This document shows, in pieces, positions 46,401 through 58,400 of a stretch of DNA of 64,000 bases. A model generated the notes under the pieces. It was not told the origin of the DNA and did not search any database. It saw only the letters and a list, made by a program, of their open reading frames with translations. The stretch covers positions 8,887,855 to 8,951,854 of the forward strand of contig JAEMBT020000006.1 in the NCBI GenBank assembly GCA_018873245.2, read 5' to 3'. This DNA comes from Archegozetes longisetosus. Lineage: Eukaryota > Arthropoda > Arachnida > Sarcoptiformes > Trhypochthoniidae. The position numbers and the translations under genes are program-made. The stretch's first letter is position 1. Each line of letters opens with the position of its first letter.

Positions 46401-49400
46401 ATTGAATTACTTAGAATAAGAATATCAAGAATTTAGTTTATAGCGTATTTATTTGATTGGTTTATGCTAAAACAGTTACTGGTACTTCGATTGGTGAGAA
46501 TTGGCTTAAAGTGAAAATTCTATTTCCAATACTATTTGAATTAGAGAAGCACTTTACAGCAGCGATCCGATTCTATAATAGCAAATTTCATCATACAATC
46601 ATTTCAGACATAAGTTTGATGATCCAATTTTCAAACAGTTAAAGCCTTCCGACATCAAGTTAAGTCAATTCTAGCACTGGTATGTTTTCCATCTGATTGA
46701 TCAGTCAGTCCGAATCAGTATAAAAATTTTCACGACATGCCCTAAGTGGGAAACGTTCTTATCCACCAAACGCTTTTACAAACAAAATATCGTTTCAAAC
46801 TCTCTGCTCATTTCAGTCGAAGTTTTCACTATTTGAAGTTGCGAACAAATAGATAGGATTGGAAACTTATTTTGAAAAGCAGAAAGATTTAGATTTTTTG
46901 CTGTATTTTGTAAATGGGTTGCCTATAATTCTGTTTAGTGACTAACAATTTTATTTACATTCAAGTACTGTTCACCACCGAATCTAATTGAATTGAGATG
47001 AAAAAAATTATTCAAATTTAATCTACTTTAGTTCGAGAGATAGGATTGAGAAAGGATAAGATTGAAGAAGTGGATGAATAAGACCTGATAAAAAAAATAT
47101 CCATAATTAATTTTGTTTCATTGACCTCAAATTTCTCAAACAGATTGGATAGAAGTTGAATTGAATTGGGTTCTTGCAATCCAGCTTTTAATATTGAGTT
47201 GCACTGGGAATTAAGATTGAAAAAGTAGATGAATCGAGTTGAGTCAATATATGTTATAGAAATTAAGTTATGTTATTTTAGCAGTCCACGTTTTAACCGT
47301 GCTCAATATTTCTAATGAAAGAACAACTGATAAGAGTCAGGAAATGTAAAAGGATATAACGAAATTATAATAGACTACTCCGTCAGTACATTCATTCAAA
47401 AGCAACACTTCCACGAGAAAGTGAGCAATAAATTAAGTTTTTCAATGTTCCCAATTAACTGTAAATTAAAGTTAGGATTAAAATAGAAATGCAGTCTCCA
47501 TGCCTCAACACGCAGTATATCTTTCACAAACATTTCATTCGACACTTTTTCTACTTCCTCGTTCTGAGAATTTGTGATCATTTGACAAGATTTATATGAT
47601 TTGACTTAAATTGAGGAATTTGGGCCTGAGTCTAAATGAATTCTTGATAAGCCTATATATTTGAATCGACTGTCACTTTTAAGTTGCAGTTAAGGAGTTC
47701 AAATCTCAAAGGAACAAAGCCTTTACTACAAAAAATACCAATTTCAAAGCTTTTCCCTCCGAGAAAGTTTTTCAAAATTTTCAAATAAATCTAATGATTC
47801 AAACTATCAAGACTAAGTCGAACAACCTTCAGGTTCTATAAAAATCATTACCTATAAGTTTGAGCTTAGTTTCAACATTTTTTATCCTTTTTTATGTGAA
47901 CATAAATGGGTATAAAATCAAACTAATCTATTAGTCCGAACTGATTGATAAATAAGATTAGAGTCTAGGAGATCTCAATTATTTAATCTTATCATACAGT
48001 TACACTGAAAACCTTAATAATCATTGATAGCAATCAGAAGCGACGCTTTGTCATGGAATGCTTCTAACTTCTAATACTATATCGGATGTTCAGAAACAAA
48101 ATACTCAATATACCAATCAAAACAAATTAGAAATTCAGCTTGCCAACAAATTCGGCGCATCGCAACCAAATTGACATGAGAACCAAGTTTTCTTGTTGGT
48201 ATTGAGGGTTATAAAGTTTTCGAGTGCACAGGTTTACTAATTGAAATGTTTTTGGGTCTTAAATATGAAACTTTCCAAACTCATATCTGCAGAAGAAGCT
48301 TGAAATATACTTCGAAATAAGAGATATTTTATTTTTGATTCGCTTAACTACGAAAAATATATCGAGAGTAATAGATATTAATGACTTTCTATAAAGTGAC
48401 TTCTCTAAAGAAGATTAAATTATAAAATTATTTGTGAAGCTTCATAGCTAATTCGGAGCTTTAGGTAATAATTGAAACTTTTTTACAATATCCAATCAGC
48501 CAAACTAAGTGAATTTATGATGAAATTTAGTTGAATAGAAAATTTTAAATAGATTTATTGAAATAAATAATTGGATTTCAAATACTCAACTGCTACAACT
48601 TTCAGACTACAAGAAAAAGCTTTTACCTCGTTTTTCGTATATATTCACGATTTTCAATATAATTTATTTTATTGAAATAAGAGAATAGGACTCGTTATCT
48701 AAACTGAGAATTTATAAAACTGTTGTCGTGAAAGAAGAAAGCGACGCAGATTTGGGCATAGAAATGAATTTTTAGCTGAAGTATGCATTAGATGCTTTCT
48801 CGCGATACTTGTCGTGTATCGAAATATACGTGACTTATATACGACGTGACCGATTATTGCCCAACAATAATAAAACAGATGCAAAACTACATAAACAATG
48901 AATTCACTTTTCTGACAAAAATCATTCTCTTATCGATCGACTACAGCGCTGATTGAAAAATAACCAAACAAAAAGATTAAGTTAGATTACAAGAGAAGTA
49001 CTCATTTTTGTCAACATAGTATTTGTATGAGATTGACTCACTCATCCCAATAACCTTAAATCTTGATTAATATGATTGACATTGCTTTTTATGTGTCGTC
49101 TAAACTGTTGATATACTTTTAGCTATTCTCTAAGCGGTTTAATAGGAAAAGGGAAATAGTCTTCATACAAAGGTCCAATAATGAAAATCCTCCACTCATA
49201 TATTTGTAATTAAGGATTGAAAAATAATCACCAAAAAGCATTTAACGATAAATCTATAGCTATCGGTGGATCACTTTCATGACTCACACGTAAAGATCAT
49301 CTTTGTTTTATTGGTCTCTTCCTTTGGGTTCACTTAAACGTGAACTTTATTCTTCAAATACATAAATAAATGAAAAGTTATAGCGATGGCTCAGATTTAA

Positions 49401-52400
49401 AGCTAAGAATAACTCCGGTTTATTGAGTGTAACTTCATCTCGAAGCTATGAATAGTTGAAGTCTTAAGCCTCTGGTGCGATAATAAAGTTATTGATTTAT
49501 TTATGTATTTAAGTTTGTGGTGATCGTCTTTTTAGCTCTTAATACGTTTGAACATTATCTTAAAGACAATTTCCAAAATAAACCACCAACTTACTCAATA
49601 TAGCAACATTTTCTTCCTATTTTCATTCACTTCAATTCTCATCAGACTTTAATAAACTTTCAATTAATGCAAACGTCTAGGGATTAAAAATGACACTTTG
49701 ATGGAGTTCGTTAGAAAGATAATTTTACTGCTTTTCATCCAAAGTTCTAGTTAGGCTCTAACTTTGCAAGCTGTTTTAGTTTAGTTGCCGTCAAAATAAT
49801 GCATCCTTTACAAGTTGATTTATAATTTTACCAGCAATTAAGTTTAAAAACCAGCTTACGAGAGCAAAAATTGCCTAAACTACAAATATTTCAATACAAC
49901 AGTAAATTAATTAAGATATTCTTATTGTAATAGTAACAGGATATAACAGAATATATCATATAACTTAATAAGTGAGCAATTATTGTACTCATTATTGAGC
50001 ATAAGATTGTAAAAGTATGTTTGTCTGAATATGTATGAGATATAGAACTAGTAGATTGTTGCTATATTTTAATAAGATTTTCTTATTAACTACATGAAAC
50101 ACATTGTTTTTTGCCTTACTCAAGATAAAAATGATTCTTATATTGATACATATTGTAAATGGTCTGACTATTGTTGAGCTTGTTTCTAGGAATGTGTTCA
50201 CATAACAAAATTTACTATGAAATTGAAACTTTTAATCAAATATTTTTGATATATAAATAATTTATATTCATAAGATATTATCAAGGTATATTAAAAGTTT
50301 AATATTTTTAAGATATAATTTTTCTATATTAAAAGAAAAAGTTAGGTGTGTATTGAAATTATATTTAGAACTGAAACTAGAAGTGTTATAAGAAAATTCT
50401 TTAATAAATGCTTAAGCCAATCCTTGAATAATAAATGAATTAAGGAATTATAATGATTTCAATATAAAAAAAACGCTTATGCCTTCAAATCGCTTGTTTG
50501 ACTTGTGAATCATAGTAATCATGACTAAAGCCATTAAATAAATTTAAATGAATTATGGCAAGTTATTTGGCGTGCGTATCGAACATTACGTTATAACAAA
50601 TGCTTAATGTTTTATATACATAAATTGATTTAACGATTGTTTCATAACATTCACAGTGATATATACTAACGCTACATATACACAATTACATTAAAGCTGA
50701 ACAGATATGCTGCATCACATTTGTAAGACTTATGACATTTCTAAGACTCCAATTTGAGTACAAATTGAACATTTGTGTTATTTTTGTTTTCTGTAAGAAA
50801 GCCTTTTCACAACTTTTATTGATTAATAAAAGAAAATGTCGATTATTTATCTGAGAAGCTAACTTAATAAAGAGTCTAATGTTCTGTGTGTCAGTACCAG
50901 CTTTAATATTACATTGTTTGTGGTTAACTTCTTGGTGTCAAAATTTCATAAATTAATCACTCCAAACGTTAACAATAACAATGGGTTCTGCAAAATCATA
51001 TAGCCTTTGTTCAATTTTAGCCTAAGTATAGCGTTTGCAACACTTTTTGGCTTATAGTCCAAATCATACTGTGATCCAATATCAATATGAATCCATTAAC
51101 GTAGAGAATATAATTCTAATTTATTTTGTTATTCTATTTTACAGAACAGTTCAAGACCAGCCAAGATTAACATATCTTAATGACTCACAAATGGGCTTTT
51201 ATCAAAACATTGAAAAATTGTAAGCTTTCTTCTTATATGATTCTGTTCCAATTTTTCACACTTAGCATATGGTATATTTAGTAAATTTTCAAATAAACAA
51301 ATTCAATTTACAGAAATCATATTATCATAGACTTTATCCGTATTTGCGCGTAGAATGCATAACAAGTCGTGGACTCACTCTTAGCATCAAAACTCTAAAT
51401 GCCAGATTAGAATTTTAAAAATATATTAATTAAAGATCGAGTTATTGAAAATGCTCTAAATATCTATCTTTATTAATTTTCTGCCAAACAAACGCTTCAA
51501 TCGTTTCAATTATCTAATTATCTAATTGTGTTGAGCGAAAAATAAATTTGAATAACTTGAAAATTAATTACAAAAATCAATATACAGAACTGCATTTGCA
51601 TTGATTTTTCAGAACAATCGAAAATTGTGGACTGCGTTATGTGGCCCCGGAAACCTTTAAATATAATAAGAGGTTAAAAGAGGTGTAAGTATATATTCGT
51701 AAAACTCTAGTGCATTCCATACATTAAGTTCTAGTTCCAAACTCTAAAACATTATAAAACTTTTATTACACACTTCAAAATTACTTTTAAACTGATATTT
51801 CAGTTTTATTAAGTCGAATGCTACAGAGAAGTAAACTACTTCTCTGAGAGAGAGAGAGAGAGAGAGTGCAACAGAATACCAATAACTTACATTATCGATA
51901 AGTTACTAGGCTTGTAATTACAGGATCGCTCTATACTCCTTCAAGATAATTAAACGTTAGGATAAATATCCGAACCTTTTTCCCAAATCGTGTGTATAAT
52001 CAAAATTTGCCGGGTTCTAAACTTTATGTTTAGTTTAACATGTTTTATATTTGAAACCCATATTTATGATCCTATAAACGAAAGTCGATCTTTTGAACGA
52101 TGTAATTATGTATTATTTTAGAATTTGGCTAAAAATACCAGTTAATGAATTTTAGTTAAAATTACCATTAGAATTAGAGGAAAACTTTTTGAAAGTTGAC
52201 AAAAAGTGAAATTTTCAACAAATTCTAGAGTTTTGCGCTTAGCCATTGTCAGGAGAACAATTGAGAAAAGTCAAGATTACCAGTCAACACGTTATTATAT
52301 TTTAAAATTTTATTTTAAACTTTTCCTAAAGATTTCTGGGGAACAACAAGATCGTAGTTTTGTCGTGGAAGCTATTTGATGGACTAACAATTCTCGGTTA

Positions 52401-55400
52401 GTATTGTTAGAAGACTGTTTTTTATTTCTTATAGAATCTAATGCTTCAAATACTCTTTAATCAGATAAATACTATTAAGCTTTCATTCCATTAGACCAAA
52501 ACTTAACAAATAAGCTTTATGTTTAAATGTTAGCACAAGACATTACAAATATAATTAGTTTCGCTATTGTTGAGTGATTCAGACTTCCGACATGAGCTAC
52601 ATCTTTAAAATTTAATACAAAACAAGATTACTAAAGTTAATGCATGATAGAGTATTAAGCTTATCAATCTTTCAAAAGCCACTCAAAGATTAAGTCAATA
52701 TTTTACGACTTGATCAATTTCTATCTGAATTGTTTCTCTGAGAAATTGCAACGCATCGCCTTTAAGATAAGATGACGTACAACTATGTTTACGATTTGAA
52801 CCAAAATATTTTTGAATCTGAAAATAAAACTCATATTTTACTTCCTCTATTAGAACAACTTTTATGAAAACACATTTATACTTTTCGTCTTCTTAGCATC
52901 ATATTGAATGAGGGATACATTGCTTCTTCTCAAAAGATGATAGAAATATAATTTTTTTGAATAGTCTTTCGCCCTTCACTTTAGAAATTGCGTAAATCTT
53001 AGCTCTAGCATAAACTTGACTAAAGTTGAAAAAGTACAATTTGTTGACAACTTTGTCGAAGTCTAACTTTGAGGAAAGTGGTTTATTTGAAAGTTGTGCA
53101 AAAATAAAGAGTCAATAGAGAGAATAATTTGATGTCGATAATCTCAGGATTAGAGGAATAGTTGTTATTCATAGCAATTAAGGTTCATTTGAACGACTAT
53201 ATAAGCTGTTATGTAATGCCTTGATTTAAAAAGCACTAAAGATAACTGTATACATTGTTTCAATTCAAATGAAAGCGACACCAAAAATAGACATTTAACA
53301 TGTTTACAAAGTTTGATTCCAACTCTAAGTGATGAGATATTATTAGAAACCAACTAAATTTATCTGATGAATAAAAGTTTAGAGTGGATATTTCAATGGA
53401 TAGGCTATAGAAAACCGAATTGTTTGAGAGTTGTAATGAACAAAATTGATGAATATATTTGTTATACTGATATAACTGTTTGGTTTGTCCTCAAATTCTA
53501 GAACTAGGCTTAGAATCAAATCCATTATCGTGTAACTGTTCGTCAAAATGGATTCAGCGACAAATAACCAAAGCCAATGGAATATTAGGACCAATTCCAG
53601 AACAAATAACTTGTTTCGATGAGGAGTCAGGAAAAACTTTGAGACTAGTTAACGTTACTATCCCTGGTTGTGGTAAGTCTTCTTCATAGTTATAATTTAA
53701 TCTCTAATTTAGTTTTAAGTTATTTTTATGCATGCGCTCTTTTATTTTGTTGAATAATTAGAAAACAAGTCAAGCAATAATAATTTTCCATTGATTTTGG
53801 GTGATCTGTGATTAAATTCAAAGTAAAAATAGTAAAATCTAATAAGTGAGTTGATTGACAACCGAGCTCGACAACAGTTGACTTGCAGTGAAAATATTAA
53901 TCTTGAATTTTCAGTTTCCATCAGAGATATCTCAATGCTGATAGAACTTAATCTGACTTTTATCGGTATCAAAACTGAAACGAAAGCCCATGTTTCTCTA
54001 TGTATAACTTCTTTAAATTCACATGAATCCGATTGAATTTGATCTGCATTTAAATCTTATCTCAAATAAATTCTCGACCAGGCAATGAATATAAATATTT
54101 TTTATTCGCCTAAGCCCCAAGAGGTTCGAATGAGATGTGAGTTTAAACACGAAACCTTGAATTTTCGAGCAAATATTAACAATCGATACTTGAATGACTG
54201 AGTAACACACCCTGAAACAATAATCTATGATAAATTTGAACAGTGCTTGATAAAAAACTACTTGCTATACTTTTAGGGCAAGTTTCCTCACACACTGTCA
54301 GCTATTGACACATATACATAATATACTTTTTTATTAGATGTATTTATATAAAATATGTATATATATACATATGAAATTCTGTAAGATACATCTATACGCT
54401 CACTTTACCCTAGCTGCGCATTCTGAATATTTCACCTGACTGTCTCGTTTCTATCCCAAAATAAAAGTGATTTGTTTTGCAATTTACTTTATGTAGGAAA
54501 AAAATTGCGAAACACATCAATAACTCAGATTATATTTACATCGATTATATTTTCAAAGCACTATTAAGTCGAAAATCTGTACATCATATTATCGATGTGT
54601 GTCTCCTGAAATTCTCGTACCCGCCCGCAACCGCCAAACCTTACACCCGATTTCGCAAAACACCCGCATATAACCGCATCTCAATATTTTTTTATTATTA
54701 AACCTGAATTCAGGAGTTACAAGATTTTTTCAAGCCTGTGAATGTTCGAAAAAATTCTAAATTAATTTTTTCAATATCGAAATTGAATCTAATAAATAAA
54801 AACTTATTGACTTTATCCGGATTAATTATAAACTTATTTTAAAGTCTTAGGTTTAATTGAATTTTTATTAATGTTTTATTCAAATTTAAAAGTAGAAAAT
54901 GGGCGAATAAACTAATATTTCACTTAAATTAAAAAATATTTATACAGTTTCCACTTTAATCTCTATGATTTGGTTGTTTTTGATACATTGAATGACTATT
55001 GAATGATAGTGCAATCTTTCGTTTTTAAGTAAAATTAAATTTCGTTTTTAACTGACATATTTTATAGCTTTAAGTCTTTACAATTCAATTTACATTCAGT
55101 CCTATTGTATAACTTGAATACGGGTATTCCTATGAGAAAAATGACAACTGCACTCACCCACACCTGAGAACTTTCATAACCGCACCCGCTCCACATCCAA
55201 CAAGTCATGCGGGTATTGGCAAACAACCACAGATGCGGAGGTTTGATGCACATGTATACATTATATCACAGAAAGCAAACAGTAATCAATCATAAATGTA
55301 TCGATTGCTTAAAAGCGCTAAAAATTGTTAAACTTTGATTGGTATCCCATTTGTCGATTGGTACTCAGCCTTTACAGTGCATCTCAGATCAGTTGAGCGC

Positions 55401-58400
55401 CGCTTAATAAACAAAAGCTTGAAAAAAATAAAAGTCAAAATTCGAAAGTTTTAGAGTGTATGGATAAGTACAGGATAACAAATAATGGGAGCTCCATAAC
55501 AGTAATTAATATCTACGCTGAACGCGAGTGTGTGGTCTCCAAATTTTTGGGGACGTTCATTAACTACAAGATTAGGTTAGGTTAGGTTGAATTTTTAGCC
55601 ATTAAAGATAACGTCTACTTAAAGAACCCAAAGACCATCGAGGAACTTTGGGCTGTCATTCAGAGTAAAATTGGAAGGATTTACAATAAGTTTCTCGAAG
55701 CTGTCGTCTAGAACAGCGGTTCCCAAACATTTTCTCTTAGCGACCCCTTTTTAAGCCTTAAAATTTTTGGTGACCAAAACAAAATATTTTTTTTAACGAG
55801 ATTAATGCGTGAAATTCTATAGATAAATTTCAAATTTTGATTCTAAAAATTCTTGGAAATAGTGCTATTATCATAACCTCTGAAAAAACTCTCGCGACCC
55901 CACTTTGGGAATCTCTGGTCTAGAATTTAGTTGTTTGGCTACATCACGTGATTACAAGCGGTGGCACCCACATTCAGCACATAATGACATAGTCTCCCGC
56001 AGTTGTGGTTTAATATGCCGTAGGAGTTTTGTTTCTAGGTTTTTAGATTCGAGAATTAAGTTTTTACTTTAGAAGAGCTTATTATTTGTGACCCCGCATG
56101 AGCTGCCTCTATAATTGGTTAATTAATCCTTTGCTGTTCTCTGATACAAATACGAATGCTTTAAGCATTTGCTATCTGAGAAATTTATTTGAGTTTGTGT
56201 TGAATGAGCTGCAAAATTCAATATGACCCAATCAAATGAATTTGTTTTCTTAATCTGAGCTTTTATTTGAGAATTGAAAAATAGTCACGTTCGCAACGTG
56301 TTTCTTCGATAAATCAGACTAAATATATCTTTTCAGAACTCAGAGCACCGAGTTCAACATATCGCAAGGAAAGCTCTCTTTCGTGTTGTTCCAAAGACTT
56401 GTGAAATTTGCTTTCAGTGCCGATCAATGGCTTCTGCTCTGAACTGAGTCATCAATAAAACCATAGTCTTTCGAACATAAAAAGTGCGCGATTGGTTTAT
56501 TTGAATATTCAATTTATAAAATAGATATTTCCTGAATAGAATTTGTTTGAATGCAAGACTTTCTGATAAAATGAGTTAAAAGGTATGATGGCAAATAGCA
56601 TAATAACTTGGCAAGACTCGAATGACTTCTTTTAGAATGAATTTCTATGTTATTTAGACATGTTTTTATATTTGGTATACAATGCTAGAACAGTATTTAC
56701 AGAACTATATTACAACAAATACTGATAAAATAACATTACGATATTGCAACACATTCCCAGCCATATAATGAGCTGCAATAAAAGCTTTGTAAACTTATTT
56801 ACCTAACATTTACTAATTTCAATAGATATGCCACAAGTGACAGTGAGACCAAATGTGGTCGATATGAACGAAACTCAATCACAAGAACTTGTTTGTGAGG
56901 CTACTGGATCTCCTCTGCCGACGTATGTAAAAACTATCAAATCAACTGATCATTAACCTATGCAGTCAAACGTTTCCAACGTCAATATGCAGTTAAATGG
57001 TTCTTAGAAACACACTAAATGAATCCATAGAAATTTAAGACTTATTTTTATTGTCTATAAAAGCCATTTAACTGTACAAGTCAAACAGATTTAACTGTAT
57101 GGCTAATTAACGGCAAACTTTATTCATAGCATTTACTGGAATATAACTGGACTCCAATCTAATGTTACACTTGAGCGTAATCGACAATCTGTTGTCATAG
57201 AAAAGACATCTGAAGATTCAAATGGAAGCAATTTTGATAATAGAGGAGAGCTGAAAGAAAAAAATATCACAAAAATAAGTCAAACGCTTTATCTAAATGA
57301 AGCACACGGCGCAGATAACGGATATGTTGTCTGCATTGCTGAGAACATAGTTGGAAAGAGTAAAGATTCATCATTTCTCAGAATATCATGTAAGTCGTGC
57401 TCTAGATGCATGCTAGATATGTCTTATTGTTAGTTATGTCCCAATGTTAGTTGTGTATTGAATATCTAGAATAAACTTAAACTTGATGGCTCTATCGCAC
57501 GCATTCACTTAATATCAATAGATATGTTTTTGCGAATGTATGCCTATGAAAAAGATGGGATATTGAGCATTTGCAGAAAAGTCTATGCCTAGAAATATTG
57601 ACAGAAATAGATATCAAATTGGATCAACAATGTATTAAATAAGCTACGATTTGTAACTATTAATAGCATTACAACTTATTCTTTGCTCTTCTTGCTAGTC
57701 AAAAATGATTAAATTCACATTACATTCAAGCATGCTTTCACTGAACTGATATACCAACTTTTATTCAACTCTCCAGTAAACAACTTTTAAATTAGCTTTT
57801 TGCAAAAGTCGATCTTTCACTCATTCAAAATGATTTCATGTTTTTGAATTTTGAACTACAATAGTTTCCTAAATTTGATTTTGCGATAGTTTTATATGCA
57901 TTAAACCCTATAGTTCATCACTTTTAGAGTCATTAAATTAACACAAAGTCGCATAAACTCTGTTTATAATCTAGTTGACTGATTTATCTTTAAAATGAAA
58001 GAATGATAAACTATCATAAGCTTATTATAGATTTGCATAGATTAAAGTTGGAAGTTTTTGAAGTTTCAAAGCATAAGTTTCACAAAAGCTTAAGCCCTCG
58101 AAGCTCTAATAATACGATTAAAGCTACTTTGCTTTTATAGAGATATTACTTTCAAATCCTTATTAAGGAACCTATTGATCAATAAAAAATTAATAGTAAA
58201 ATTAATGAGAAATTACCTATGTAATCTCTATATGATTGCCAATAGAAATAGAATATCTTAATATCGAGAATAACAAGTGTTCATCTGTTAATCTATCGCG
58301 ATTTCTCTGGAATTTGGTAAATGTGAAAATAAGATAGATTAAGAAATGAAACCTTTCCATTATATTATGTAGCGGGTCCATTTTAGCCTTATTACGGACA

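Larger units (their letters stand above)
40453..51144 (+). other. Trk intron 1 (10.7 kb)
   Basis: Contains two MITE family A copies (41971-42180, 48007-48221), a family B copy (45142-45287) and an interleaved inverted repeat (43438-43563). No other gene seen. A first intron of this size often holds regulatory sequence, but none can be named. Confidence 0.7.
53673..56825 (+). other. Trk intron with nested transposon remnants
   Basis: Holds an ACCCGC-rich repeat zone (54605-55245), a TTAGG run (55571-55589) and a transposase relic (about 55604-55990) interrupted by a hAT-type element (55714-55917). Confidence 0.75.

Noticed and set aside
46457..46642. 61-codon ORF with a weak integrase-like look ([10 protein letters not shown])
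   Set aside because: Only one short motif, no flanking element structure and no other domain. It cannot be told from chance without a search.
53480..53501. Leftward extension of the LRR C-cap exon (CPQILE...)
   Set aside because: The reading looks LRR-like, but there is no AG acceptor between the in-frame stop at 53468 and the AG at 53500. The resemblance probably comes from the pyrimidine tract and acceptor.
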